From Acanthaster planci (taxonomy: Eukaryota > Echinodermata > Asteroidea > Valvatida > Acanthasteridae), in NCBI RefSeq assembly GCF_001949145.1, contig NW_019091357.1, forward strand, positions 2,276,114-2,340,113: a stretch of DNA of 64,000 bases. Direction: 5' to 3'. The translations under genes and the position numbers were made by a program. Positions 1 through 12,100 of the stretch are shown here, piece after piece (position 1 is the stretch's first letter; each line of letters opens with the position of its first letter). The notes under the pieces were generated by a model. The model made no database searches, was not told the origin of the DNA, and saw only the letters and a program-made list of their open reading frames with translations.

Positions 1-3000
1 TTAGTACAAAGCGAATAAAAATACGTTCTCTACATTTTGAAAGCATGCTAACAGTTATTTCCCCAAATGTTGCTTATTTTACATCCATTAACGAAGGGTA
101 CATCGTCCCTTCTTTGCAAGTGCGTCTGTTTTGTACGTCTGATTTGTGTTGCATGCTGATACATAGGGTTCCCCCCCCCAAAAAAATAAATCCAAAAGTA
201 ACATTGAGTTTCCCCGAAACCAGTGTCAGAATTTTTGTTTTTGGTAACAAATTGAAGCTAACAGTGTTTTCTATTTACACTGAAAATTTCATTTGAAGCT
301 CATATTGTATTAAGGAGATATTTTTAATTACGCATTACACCACTTATTTTTTGTTCTTTCCTGTGGACGTTTGTACGGCTTATCTTGCAATTTGTATGCA
401 ATCACTGAATTTATATCCCAAATTATCACACAGCTCTTTGGGTTCTTTTCTACCCTTGAATTTGTTTCTCCTTTTAACCTTTGTAAAACTGATGCTTATT
501 TCAGGGAGTAATTTAAAAAAAAATAAATAATTGCGTAGTTTCAGAGTTTACTGAGTTTGTGTTAGGGCAACCAATCTCAGTTGAACCCGTGCGGTTTTCT
601 CCAGTTGATATGCAAGGTACTAATCTTGTTTATGTCTGTTACATAAACCACTCTGAATTTCAGCACCCTGCTTGTTGACGGAAAATAAGAGATTTTAACC
701 AACCACAGCAGAACTCTGTTCAGTTCATTACCCTCGTGCTGTAAGCCTCGCCAAGGATCGCATTTTGTTAAAAGTGTTCAGTGGAGTAAACATATCGTTT
801 TGATTGCTGTGATAAATCCGAATGGACTGAGCAAAAAAAGTAGTTGTCTTACGAAATCGAGAATATCTCTGCAACGCATCGTCAGATTTTAACGAAGTCC
901 TAAGATTTGTAAAGCTAACATTCAGGGCTTCGTTTGTTAATAATTTACGATTATTAATAATTGTTAATAATTTCTAATAATTAGTTTGGGAAAAATTAAA
1001 TATTCCTTTTGGGTTGTTTATAAGGAAGCATCCTGCATCTCCCGGCGCCGAAGACTCAAAGCCAAAGTAAAAAGAATTCTTCGTCCTAAAACCCCCTTAA
1101 AACTTGCGCGGTTCAAGTAATTAAATTCATCAAAGTTCTGTGGCACCTGCGGTGCTCAGAACTGAAAATTGGAATCAAATGGAATTCATAAAATGAACGA
1201 GTTGAGCAAAAGGTAACATATCACGATCTGTAACAGTCATTCACTGAGGATTATATGCTAATCTTGAATCATGTTTTCTCTACCTTGTTCATTCCACCGC
1301 CTTTGATGTTCCGCCGACCGGTCCTTTATTCTCGAGTGGGAGTAGCTCAATGCTGCTTCCATATGTACCGTACCTTCTTACCGTCCGGGGGAAAAATGAA
1401 TATTGAGCTTTTGAACAAGTCCCTAGTAATCCGGATAAGTCATTCGTGTCAGGAACATGAATTTCGGGTTCCTTGAGTTTTATCCCTCCGCGAAGCGCAG
1501 AACGTGACGAGGTGACATCCCGATCACGAAGGCGCGAATTTTCGACCCGCCAAGCCGGAGCCCCCCCCCCTTTCCTCCCACGCGCCTTCATGAATATGCA
1601 TGGTGGACCAGGCGAGAGGTTTATCCATCTTGCACCTAGCGATTCGACAAAGTGTCAAATCAGAGTGACCCGTCAAGCCATCCTCGTGTAATCCTGCCCT
1701 CCTCAACGACCTGTAACACCGGCACCCATCATCGATTCATCGATTGCTCCTCCTTTAATCAAAGTACCGTACGGGGTCCCACACTGCCCCTTTACCATGA
1801 GGTGGGTCACACGAGATTTCTGAAACCATTACCTTTCTCGTGGAGTTTTAGGATGCCATCTGAAATTAAACCGTTTTCCTATCTTTGGGCTGATACCTTT
1901 TGTTTTGCACACTCAAAAAACAGGTGGGAGTTGGGACCAATATTAAAAGGCACAAACTTGCTGTTTAGCGCATTAAACTCTTGCTCAACAAACATTGGTT
2001 CCCGGCTAAAATTTCCGTGCGCTTTCAAATGCTTGCCACTGATTCACTTCCACCTGTTTGTTTGTTTGTTTTTTTGCTCAGCGTATATCTCGCTAAGCCA
2101 CTTTTCTAGTGAGCTTTTAACTGATGGTAACAAATTGAAAGCATTCCAGCATGTAAATTTAAAAAGCACAGCGATACACCTATTTGTCACAGCCTCAAAA
2201 CATGCGTAAACACTGCCCATTTGCTATGTTTTTGCCATTTGCTCAAAGTTTGCAACGGCAAGATGTGAATTATACGAGCAACCCCAATGAAACAACAGAC
2301 CACGTTAAGAAATATTTAATAAAATACGTTGAAACTCAGTTTTAATTAAATTATGACTGAAAGATACAGAATTCCAGGGAAATAACTTTATTTTACAATA
2401 CTGTAGGTTTGAAAGGTTAGAGCTGACGAGTTGGTTTTGCGTTTTTATAGTAAGCTTATCTTTCTCCGCCAGGATATCGACACGATGTCAATGTTTTCCA
2501 ATAAAATCAATCACTCCAAACATAAGGTGTCCAGTTTATGTGAGAGTGTTTATTTTTTTCAGAGGGTGCACCCGATGGTTTTTATTTATATACAGTTTCT
2601 AATCGAGAGGAGAAAAATGTCTCCCTTTCTACGTAGGACGACTTGTTCTGAGGTCAAACCTTGAGACTAAACATTGCACGCTGCAGGTCTCGAAGTCTGT
2701 TTTGAACCGCAAAGCAGAGTTCAAATTCTTTGACCCGGACGATTGGTTCTCTCAACAAATTAACACCTAGTAATTGCAAATTCTTTGATTGACTGTATCT
2801 TTCTTTATCTGGCAACTAAACCTTAAATATTTGGATTCCCTTTGAGCTGAGGATTAAAAAAAATGTACTTGCTTCACGTTACATGCCTTTCACCGACATT
2901 TCCTGAGTACAACCTGATCAGTGACTACACCTTGCGCAAGTTCTAGATACTCCGGAGGGTTTAGTCTCTCTGAAGAAACTCGGGGGGCAGAGACGAGAGA

Positions 3001-3700
3001 GACGGGGTCCCTTCGGTCCTTCCCCGAGCCTCCAGGCCCCAGAAACCAGCCCCCCAAAACAGCCCCTCTCCGTCACTCCGGCATGCTTCACTGGTTGCAG
3101 AAATCTATATTTCCGACGAGTAGCCCGGAGCGGTAGAGTCAGGGGGGGGGGAGCCTACGCGACCAGCTCGTGTCCCCAGCCTACCCCCCTCCCCTTGGGG
3201 GCGTATGTGTTGTCTGTACCGGGGCAATGCCCGCGCAGGGCACCCATGCTGACGGAAAACGGTAACAAACTGCCCCACAACACCTGTCTATTATCGTGGA
3301 GGGAATTTCTGTCTAATTGAAGTGTTTTCTTTTCTTCTGGTAGTTTTGTCAGAGAAAGTAATAGACATTATGTCAAAGTTGCAAGATGAACGGTTTGAAA
3401 GAAAGACAGGGAAAAGGGTTGTGAGCAAAGTTTCGGAAGTAATGTGAGGTTATGAAGTTCACGACATCCGTCCCTCAAATTTGCTTGAAGTGACAACGAA
3501 CTGCGGTTTGAGTAACTGCAATAAAAGAAGCCATATTTACGAAATGGAAAATTCTAGTAGATCAGTACATGTCAAATCAATACAAATGAAGTATAAATCC
3601 TGAGCGTTATACCTAGGCCGTGAAAATATTAGATAAGAATTCCATCGTTTCTGAAGAGAAAGTTGTAAATGCTTGAAGTATAAGGTTTTCAGTATGGTGG
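1..3700. other. 5' flanking non-coding DNA, distal part
   Basis: I see no gene here on either strand. Open frames are short, overlap each other on both strands and show no domain I recognise. The DNA is mainly AT-rich, with an A/T stretch holding many TAAT cores at about 936-990. GC-richer patches lie at about 1480-1620 and 2950-3240, the latter with a long G run near 3140-3150. The stretch lies upstream of the AP-2 promoter region, so it is intergenic or an intron of a longer alternative AP-2 transcript; the window cannot distinguish these. Confidence 0.6.
936..990. promoter_or_regulatory. TAAT/ATTA homeodomain-core cluster
   Basis: This 55-bp AT stretch contains repeated TTAATAAT and ATTAATAATT units, giving many overlapping TAAT/ATTA cores on both strands. 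Such cores are the basic homeodomain recognition sequence. It could be a regulatory cluster about 8 kb upstream of the AP-2 start codon or simply AT-rich filler. No conservation evidence is available here. Confidence 0.2.
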
Positions 3701-3711
3701 GACATCACCCC

Positions 3712-3775
3712 CAGTTCCATTTTCTGTGACACAGGTTCGAATCTCGTCCAAAGCTGAAAAGGAGATAAAATTTGT
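3712..3775 (+). repeat. tRNA-like B-box fragment, possible SINE remnant
   Basis: The stretch contains GGTTCGAATC at 3734-3743, matching the RNA polymerase III B-box consensus (GGTTCGANTCC) except at its last position. I cannot build a full cloverleaf: acceptor and T-stem partners do not pair well and no convincing A box is seen at the right spacing. A decayed tRNA-derived SINE head is the best reading; chance similarity is possible. Confidence 0.25.
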
Positions 3776-6700
3776 GCCGAAATTTCTGCGTTTGAGTCAC
3801 CAGTAGCACGCCCTTTGAAGGGGGGAGAAAACCGATTCTTGCATTACTGGAAACAACTGAACAACGGAAGAAAAAGTACAAAATGATATCCCATAATCGC
3901 CTTATCGATGGATGAATATTGATATTGCCACGATCTACATCTCAGTATAAACTATCCACATTCAAAGAAATATTCAAAGGATACTTTCATCTATCTTAAC
4001 TGCAAATATGTAAGGTGTAAAAGTCGATTTCCCCATGTTAATTTTTTTTAACCACTTCCTTAATGGCAGAGAAATTAATGACCCCCCTAGTTCTTTTTCT
4101 TAGCACAAGATCTTGTAACAAGTTCGATTGTACAACTTGAGATATATCTTCCCCAATTCTTCTTTGAAGAAATAGGTAAATAAATAAACACTGAGAACAA
4201 AACAACAACATCATCATAGAAGTAGGCCTAATCTTAGAATAACGCTGTGCATTTTTCTGAAAAAATGAAGTGGCCGTTAATTTAGCCTGCCGCGCCAACA
4301 CATACTTTGGATCATGAATACGGGGGCAGACCATAGCGCGGCCTGACAGACATGTAGCCCCGGAAGATAGCGCCGTGGCACGGCCGAGTGGCGTGTCCGT
4401 CATCACCGGCTGGTGACGGGCCCATAGTCCGATGCCAGACCGCACCCTTCTGGCTGTCTCTGACGCGCAGACGCTTCTGATAGGGCGTTAAATTGGATGG
4501 AAGACAACGAACAGATATACCTGTCGAAATGGCAACAAGTTAATTGATTAGTGGTGTGCAGGCTGTAGATATTAGCAATTGTCTCAACGAATGTTCAGTA
4601 TACTTTCAAGTTTTGACAGGTGTGGATGAAAATTTCCAGAGAAGGTGCAACTGATGACCTGTTTTGAGGGACAATTCGAAAACAGATGCAATAGCTGGCC
4701 TAATAATGCCATCTGTGTTCACTCCAGGATGCATTGATTGTGCTCATGTCAAATAGAACCATATGGAATGTACTTAGGAAACGTCACGATATGTGACCTC
4801 CAACTTTCACAATAGCCTTGCGAACTCACTAAAGCCAGGCAACAAGTGCTCCATTTCGCAACGCTAAAAACTGTCTAAAAATTGGTCTCAATATTGAGAA
4901 CAGAAACTACTCTTACGACAAATTTCTGTATAGCCTCACACCGACAGGTACCGTAACGATATGTACTTCCATTCCCTGGATCTCCGCGCCAATTCATTTA
5001 CATAAATCATTCCTGACAATACCCCATCCGCTAAAAAAAAAAAACCACCCGGCAAACAATGATTCATTACCACACATTCCCTCTTCCTGCCCCCCTCGTC
5101 TCCTCCCCCCCTCCTTCTTGTCTATCTGTCATTCAAGCTGTCCCTCCGAAGCATATTGTGCGGCTAGCCCCTGTCTCGTTGGAAACCTCTGTCTCCTTTC
5201 TATCATGTCTCTCTCGCTTTCTGTTCTTGGCCCGCCCATCACCCTGAGCTCGGCCGCTCGCCGCCCGTGCCTTACCTGTCAGCCTCCATGCCCCTCCGAG
5301 GAACAAGTCTTCCTCCTGATGTGCTCTCCCAGAGATCTCTATATTTATAACATTCCGGGGCCGCGCACATAACGTCCCGTTTAATGATTCATCTTGGACG
5401 AGATTAAGTTTTAGAGATTCTCTTGTTTTTCTTTCTTTTTCTGCCCCGTGCATTAAGGTCAACAAGAGGGAACTTCCGATCTCAGCGTGAAAAAAAATGG
5501 AACAGTTAAACAGAATCTGACAGGGGCAGCGACGCGAAATGGATCGGCAAGTTGTTTGAAGAATTCTGTCCTAAGAAATACATAAACTGGAGCGCTGATA
5601 AAACCAAAGGCATTTTTGATGTCCATAAATACGTGTCACTTCCACTGAAGCTTTAACAGCAAATGACACCCATTTACAGGATCCGGGTCACATTAATGTT
5701 GATTTAACAGAGCAGGTTACTTTGTCGCTGTAAAAATGCAACAATAACAAATTTCAACTGAGGATAATTCCAAACTTGCTTTGCGCTTTATCAGTAATGG
5801 CAATGTACAGATTGATAATCTCCGTCCAGTATTCACTGATAATCCAAACTGAATAATGTTTGATCTGAGAAAACATTTAACGCACACAATTACGCATATT
5901 TATTATGCATTTCCAAGACTACATTTCTTAATCTTTTAATCGAGACAGCAACGACGTAAACTTGCCGACATAACTTGGACAACCAAAACTAACTCCTATA
6001 ATTATTCCTTCCACAGGTTTTCTCGTTCGAAATGGAACAGAAACCTTCAAAAAGTTTCTGACTTAACGCGAGCAAATTTCTGCTTCGAAGGTTTTGCCTG
6101 ATCAGGGAGACAATAAAAAATGGAAGCTTGTCCGTGAACCATCGCCTCACAATGCACAGTGTCATCCGAATGAAAGACATTTGATTGAAACCAAAGTCGC
6201 GCCATATTCTTGCTTGAGAGCACATGCAAAACACCTTAAAAACAAACGAACAAACAAAACACTTCCTTTGATGTCTGTCCACGAAACAGCCGTTAGTGAG
6301 CGAGTCTAAAGTGACTTGTAACAGCTGGAACTGAATATTTACATTAGCTCATGAATACCGAGGAACCGTTTTGTTCTACTCCTACTAAGAATATTACCGT
6401 TGATATTAAGAAAACACACAAACAATAACCACACCCAACGGTGTGCTAAACAAAATCACCAAAGACACACCAAACAGCGGCTTGCAAATAATATTACTTA
6501 AATTGAATTTCCCCTAAATGCTTAGAAATCGGCATGTTATAAAGTTAGGCTTTCAGAAAGGAAAAAAAATCCAAGGTGGGCTGGAAACTGAACCACACTT
6601 AACAACAGCTCTTCAATTCACTGCTTCGAGTTTTCTAACATGTCCAGACGTCTAACAATAATCCAAACTGCTGAAAATCTATGGATTTTCAAGGCCATTT

Positions 6701-7164
6701 TTATGTCCATACAATCTGTGGGCTCAGCGAATTGTCTGAGGTATTACAGGACCCTTATTTTTCTGTCGTGAAATTATTCACTTTAATTTCATTGTTTATT
6801 TATCAAGTTAAAGACATTGGGCATCTTAGCGACAACCTTATAGGCCTACCCATCGTTCAAAATTTCTAGATCTTTAGCCAGTCGAGTCGTCTCAGGTAAT
6901 TACCCGTCTGATCTTGTAAATGGAGATGAGTTGCAGAAAAAAAACCATTTCTGTCTTGAATCAGCGATTTATAATTCGATTGGGAGCATAGCACGGTTGG
7001 CGGATGCTTACGTAGCGTCCTCGGCCTACCCGTCCTCCTTGAGATACAAGAAAACATCACCGACACCTCCACCCATGTACCTTCAGTAGCACCTCACAGC
7101 CTCTAGACCCACTCGCCCCATCGCCGACTAACCACACCTTCAAGACTTGCAGGTTCAAGACTGG

Positions 7165-7220
7165 CAAAGACGAAGGAAAAGAAGGAAAGAAAGATAGAGA
7201 AAGAGAGGAAGAAAGAGGTC
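7165..7220 (+). repeat. GA/GAA purine-rich tract
   Basis: The strand shown is almost entirely purine (repeats such as GGAAAGAAAG and GAGGAAGAAAG). It is a low-complexity polypurine tract about 0.8 kb upstream of the putative AP-2 promoter. Such tracts often bind GAGA-type factors or form triplexes, but nothing in the sequence shows a function. Confidence 0.6.
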
Positions 7221-7587
7221 CTTTTCTCTCGCTCCGCTTTATTTACACATCCCAAGGACCGAGCCAGCCCGCTCTAGTTTCCCCGTCTCCTCGTATCCTA
7301 TGTCAAGCACATCTCCCGAAGGAGACACCCCATACACCGCTTATGCGCCTCGATTCAGGCGATCACTTGACCCCCCCCGATCAAAAACACTGTGAAGGAA
7401 AAAAAAAATCTATCTTCGATGGTTTACAAGAGACAACAGAATAATAATAAAAACCTGTACTAACTCGGTCTGGATTGGGCGATTGGAGAGCGGATGAGGC
7501 CAGTAAACTTGAGGGATGGAGAAGGTGCACTGCATGCTCTTGGGGGCAGACCGGGTTGTACATACGTCTTGGGTAACCCCAGCTGGC

Positions 7588-7604
7588 AAAAAAAAAAAAA
7601 AAAA
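7588..7604 (+). repeat. Poly-A run (17 A)
   Basis: An uninterrupted A homopolymer in non-coding DNA. I do not see target-site duplications or a retroposon body next to it, so it is not called a retroelement tail. Confidence 0.85.
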
Positions 7605-7927
7605 CAAAACATGGCAAAGACGTGCTGAATTTTGTTGGCTGGGCGCAGGGGCCAATCCGCGAGTACTGCGCCCCGCAGGGCCACCGTCCAATTCAAAATT
7701 CCCCCAGGGGTTGACATACTGTGAGGCTGACATACAAACGACCACAACTATCGAATAGTCAAAGAAGCCATTTGGTTATCATGAGATCTCTGAAAGTCTT
7801 TTTTTCCCTCTCAACCCCAACCCCTATTGAGCCCACAGATCTTGCGACCACACTATCGGGATAAGGGTGTCACTGTGCCGAACGTGAACACCTTGCTGTC
7901 CTCCCTCCCTCAATCACCCCCTTCTCT

Positions 7928-7941
7928 AAAAAAAAAAAAAA
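7928..7941 (+). repeat. Poly-A run (14 A)
   Basis: An uninterrupted A homopolymer about 90 bp upstream of the putative AP-2 TATA box. Low complexity only. Confidence 0.85.
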
Positions 7942-8015
7942 CCCTGCTGGTATTCTAGAGTGGTGAATCCCAGAGTAAGGGGGCGAAATCTCTCACGCGC
8001 GCTCAGTCAGCGCGC

Positions 8016-8022
8016 ATATATA
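8016..8022 (+). promoter_or_regulatory. TATA box of putative AP-2 promoter
   Basis: ATATATA lies in a GC-rich setting (a CGCGC run to the left), about 30 bp upstream of the DNA that behaves as 5' UTR. A transcription start near 8045-8050 would be the usual distance. The downstream DNA contains a short uORF, then an ATG-free stretch to a consensus splice donor at 8343. The box is seen directly; its use as the AP-2 promoter is inference. Alternative start sites further upstream cannot be excluded. Confidence 0.4.
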
Positions 8023-8057
8023 GTTTGTACAGAGGGATTACTTTAACCCAATAACAC

Positions 8058-8135
8058 ATGCCTTGTGTGTGTGTCTGTCTGTCTGTCCCTCTCCAGCTAG
8101 CAGCACCACCGTGCATCGCCTCAGTTCGTCTGTAG
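8058..8135 (+). other. uORF in the AP-2 5' leader
   Basis: The only ATG in the putative first UTR exon opens a 26-codon frame, stop included, ending in TAG at 8133-8135. It encodes a Cys/Val/Leu-rich peptide because it crosses the TG/TCTG microsatellite. If the start site is near 8047 the ATG would sit only about ten bases from the cap, where it may be skipped. Any effect on AP-2 translation is inference. Confidence 0.3.
8064..8087 (+). repeat. (TG)n-(TCTG)n microsatellite
   Basis: A compound dinucleotide/tetranucleotide repeat inside the putative first 5' UTR exon. Length variation here would alter the leader and the uORF. Confidence 0.7.
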
Positions 8136-8342
8136 CCGGGCGTGTTTTGAGACTGCCTAACGCATCGTGCCGTTGTGTGAGTGTGTTGCGTTGAAGAGCA
8201 GCCACGCAGGCCGAATCGCCTACCGCGCCCGATCCTCTCCAGTGACTGACCGCCAGGTATACGGACTGCGGCACTGTCTGGCGGGGTATTCTATCCTTCG
8301 CGTCCGACCAACCACCGCTATCAAATCCTCACTATTTACAAG

Positions 8343-8870
8343 GTATGTTATCCGGCTGCATCTCCTAATTAATCGTACATCCCTTTCTTTTATTTGCCGT
8401 CCCCCGGTTTTTTTGGTCGAAGAGTTCTCGGGGTGTTTTTATCCGTGCGAGTGGCCTTGTTCCATCGTTGTGTTCGCGGTGTGCTTATTTACAAGGCGAT
8501 GAAATCACCCAGTCATGCATGTCTGCTGAATGTGCTTTAATCTGGGAGCTGTATCACTGAAGCAAAGGACAACAAAACACAGAAAACTTAGTTAACAGCC
8601 TTGACCTTCAAATACTTTTCTTTTCTTCTTGATTAGCGGTAATATTTTGTTTGGTGCTGTGACTGGCCGTAACCTTTTTGAGCTGGGTCAAGAGTGTGTT
8701 GCCTGCTCGGCTAAAACGAGGACCGTTAGCACTTCAGCGTCTCCTGTCGCAGACGCTTAATTTCACCAATCTCTTCAACCCGTCTGTAATTATACAGCCA
8801 TGATTTAATTGGCTTTCTTGGTGAGACATTTCTTGCCTTGATTCTCCGTTCTGTCTGTGTTTTACGGCAG
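8343..8870 (+). other. Putative 5' UTR intron
   Basis: It begins GTATGT and ends in a pyrimidine-rich stretch followed by ACGGCAG. Unlike its neighbours it contains several ATGs, for example near 8345, 8499 and 8514, so removal by splicing would give a clean leader. There is no transcript evidence. An alternative is that 8871 is not an acceptor and transcription begins downstream. Confidence 0.4.
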
Positions 8871-9088
8871 CGGTTCGCCGACGAGGCGGCAGTGGATTCG
8901 AGTGCCGGCGACGAGCCCTCGCCGTATCGACGCGTTCACCGTCAGAGCCTGAACCAAACGCCGACTCCTCGGATCCGCCAACTTCGCCGGGTTTGCTGTA
9001 GCCGTCGCCTGGTCCACTAAGAGCAACTGTCTGTCATATTTCGCCTGATTCTTCAGTCTTGTTTGCGTCTTCGAGGGCTCCAGATCTC
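8871..9088 (+). other. 5' UTR part of the first coding exon
   Basis: The segment follows a good acceptor (pyrimidine tract then GGCAG at 8870) and runs to the AP-2 ATG at 9089. It contains no ATG in any frame. A TAG at 8999-9001 is in frame with the AP-2 ATG, so the coding sequence cannot extend further upstream on this transcript. It is GC- and CpG-richer than the surrounding intron, as expected for a UTR near a promoter. Confidence 0.55.
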
Positions 9089-9133
9089 ATGAGCGATATG
9101 TCGTTTCTTGCTTTGGATTCCAACAGTTGGCAG
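9089..9133 (+). CDS. TFAP2: AP-2 transcription factor, first coding exon (N-terminal 15 residues)
   Basis: The exon encodes MSDMSFLALDSNSWQ and ends at CAG|GTAAGAG, a near-perfect donor. It is phase 0, matching the phase-0 acceptor of the exon at 62712. It is assigned to AP-2 because, on the same strand, it is the only small ATG exon I found with a good donor and compatible phase. Its peptide also resembles the short alternative N-terminus of vertebrate TFAP2A as I remember it (MSILAKMGDWQ): both have MS-hydrophobic-LA and end in WQ. The start is the first ATG of an ATG-free leader, with an in-frame TAG at 8999. The second Met (codon 4) would give an even closer match (MSFLA...WQ) and could be the start used. 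The peptide has no lysine, so it lacks the IKYE-type SUMO site of the MLWK-type vertebrate N-terminus. Linkage to exon 2 is inference without a transcript. Confidence 0.7.
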
Positions 9134-9139
9134 GTAAGA

Positions 9140-12100
9140 GATACTGACTTCAATTTTGCTTGCCTTGGCCAGCATGGATCTAATCTGACACGTTGCTGGT
9201 GAATTGCAGGTCAATGTCACCCGCGCCTTGTAACAATAACCCGCTTTTCGTTCCCGTCTTGATCACGACATTCACTGCGGGCGAATGCGTTAGTGGCTTT
9301 ACATCAAAAACGAACCGTTGAAATTGTTCAATTTCACGGTCACATCCTCATTATTTAATCAGTTATCCATGTCACCGATCGTCTCTTGCTGGGGGGTGGG
9401 TGCTATCATAATTGAAGGTCGGGAGATCGAATCAACAGACGGCATACACGTAAATTTTAGGGATTTGGTTTCTCATGACATCGTTGGCAAATAATGAAGC
9501 AAGAATTCCGATGTCTTTTAGCTGGTGTTCATTACCCAGTTGAGCTGCCGCCTTTTGGGGGGTTAGGAGAAAGAGGTACATATAGCTACATCGTGGTTAA
9601 GCTGACTCAATCTTTCCCTTGGCTAATTATCTCGGAGCTTTAAAACCTGACAATAGCCGCAATGGGTGGCTCCCAGCTCGACATAAACAATTTTCCGGGG
9701 TTCACTTGTCCCTCTCCCCCCCTCTTTTTTTTTAACTTAATGCGCCCCCAGTGCACCCTGATTGTCCCGCTGTGGGCACCGGTTTACCACCCCTTCTTGT
9801 CCCGTTAAGTGGGTGCACAATGCTCACCCTTTCCCCTTTACAAATGCCCAATTTGTGAGCTGATTGCAAAAACACCGGCTTCGGAAGATTTTGCTTTCAT
9901 CACCAATTGGGAAATTGATAAACAGCTCTTTGTCAATGAGGTGTTAGCACAGGCGCGTGGTACCGAAGTCTGTGCCTCGATGCTGCCTTGATAACTATTA
10001 TCCCGTGCATGTTAGTTGGTGTTCATTTTCTTGATTTGTGAATGTCAAGTTCCGAGGATTTGTCCGACTTATAATCGTGAAGCATGATACGTAATATACA
10101 CACCACTGAGTATTTATGACGAGTTATTTACGAGCTCTAAGCGGTCATCTGCGTGCAAAACTTGCGACGGTAAACACGGAGTGCGCAGCCGTAGGCGCGC
10201 CACAACGGCTGCTGTTTCATTCAACGAACCTTATTTAATTGTACTTCGTAACGGTGTAAACACTTCTGAAGAGAAGGAAACCTTACAAATAAAAAAAACC
10301 AACGCGGAAAGAAATGCACTCAACACCAGGAGCTATAACGGGAGGACTTCTTAAGAGGGTCTGCAAGACAGAGAGGGGTCAGGGAGCAAGATTATGTGGA
10401 GGAACCGGAGTGTCCCTCTCTCTACCGTTAGATCAGCACAGCCCTTAACGTCTTATGAAGTTCGCTTCTTTTTGGCCCCCCCCCCTCTGTAACATGCACC
10501 GGTGACGCCCATCTATTAATCTCGTCATCCCTGGTCGCCTTTATCTGGATACATCTTATTATCAGCTCGCTCCTTGGCCCTGGAAAGGAGGAAAGCAGAA
10601 ATCGGAAATTCAAGTGCCCCCCTTCCCCCACATTGAGGTCACGGGGGTGCGTTGACTCGGATGAAGAAAAAAAAAATGATGTCATGACGCCTGTTGTTGA
10701 ATATGTATGACAAACTTCTTCTATGAAACCCTCTACCCAGAACAGTGGTCTTTCTCTTTCGGAGCGTGCCGCTCATTCGATTATCGTGAGTTTTGTACTC
10801 TCGACTTGAAAGCGACTACTTGAAGTATTTCGTTTCAAGACAGTGATGCTGACATTTTCCAAGTTCTTCTTATTTTTTGTCCACTTCTTACAGGTCTATT
10901 CATAAAATTGCTTTCTCTTGGATTTTAACGGTTCAAAAGAGCCCTTGTCAAGGGGATCAACAACTCTTTTTAACATAAATTCGACCAGATTTGACGCATT
11001 GTGTGTTCTAATACGGCTTCAGTATAAATGATGGAAAATGTAATTTAAGCATGCAGTAGACCTATTTGACACTAAAACATTCTTTTCTTTCAACTAAATG
11101 ATTTGAAATCAGTAAAGGACCCTCCAAAATTATCTGTTGCCATTTTAAACGTGAACATAAAGAATTCTGGCTGAATAATTTCACAGCTTGTCTTGTTTGT
11201 TCTTTGAAAAATAATCATATGTCACATCAACACCAAAGTGCAAGTAAGACCAAAATAATGGAGACGAAACAGCGCGCAAATTAAAGATCGACACAAGAGA
11301 CGTCACTCTCAGGGTGAAGGCTTGGGTTATCTTTACACACTGGAACGGGACGTAACCTTTAAATAGAAAGAACCGAAGCTCACATGACACACTGGCCGGA
11401 CGCGGCTAAGAATTGTAGAAGAAGGATCAACCGAAAAAAGGTCACCGAGATGGAAGGAAGGCCAAAGTGTACCCTAAGTGCCGTTGGCATTTTGCCTTGG
11501 CGCTAAATGCTAACCCAAAACGTGGGGGGAAAAGACTGTGGTTTGCCAAGTACTGTGGACCGCAGGGTAAGGGCTTTTGCGTTTCTGAATAAGTTGATGG
11601 TAGGAAATAATTACCCCGAATTTGTCCTGTCGTTGACTGTTGTGCTGTTAAGTATTGGGCATGAAAGTTGTTAAATACTGCGAACTGGCTGATTTGGTAT
11701 TGCTTCTAAGTGGCTAGTGTGAATATCCGACATGGCAGAGCTTTCACCTTCCTCATGCTCGACAGGTGAATTCTGCCAAGCCGATAACCTGTCGTCTCGG
11801 GCAGGGACTGGTCCCCCTCCCGACTGCATGTCACCGACGCATCGGTGGACAGAGGGCGACCTGTTCCTCTGCCGGTGCTGGGCGGAAGAGTTAGTTCCTG
11901 GTTAGCCCCGCTCGCTCGACACGGAGCACGTGGCGGGACCGTGTCCCGACCGGGCTCAAGTTTCAACCACCCAGACCGTACGGGGGGAGAGAGAGCGCCG
12001 CAAACTTCCCATCCGGGGGTCGCCCGAGCGCGCGGTGCCCACTGCCCGGCGCTGGCCGTGCCTCGCTATCGCAGACTCCCCGTATTGGATCTCACTTCGC

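Larger units (their letters stand above)
3776..8010. other. 5' flanking non-coding DNA, proximal part
   Basis: No gene is recognisable. The stretch contains two TAGGCCTA octamers (4223-4230 and 6841-6848), a CpG-rich patch at about 4290-4480, pyrimidine-rich DNA at about 5070-5250, a purine tract at about 7165-7220, and poly-A runs at 7588-7604 and 7928-7941. Open frames of up to about 135 codons exist on both strands but carry no domain, splice-site pattern or recognisable similarity. The last few hundred bases become CpG-containing as the putative promoter is approached. Confidence 0.6.
8047..8342 (+). other. Putative 5' UTR exon 1 of the AP-2 gene
   Basis: The exon would run from a start site about 30 bp after the TATA box to the consensus donor AG|GTATGT at 8342/8343. 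From the end of the uORF (8135) to the donor there is no ATG at all. The DNA spliced out (8343-8870) contains several ATGs, and the next exon is again ATG-free up to the AP-2 start codon. This pattern fits a spliced leader better than random DNA. It contains a (TG)n/(TCTG)n microsatellite at about 8064-8087. The left end is approximate, and a second possible donor (CAG|GTATAC) occurs at about 8256. Confidence 0.45.

Noticed and set aside
1652-2209. Open frame of about 185 codons upstream of the AP-2 promoter
   Set aside because: It starts at GTG, has no recognisable domain, and there is no promoter or splice context; chance opening is likely.
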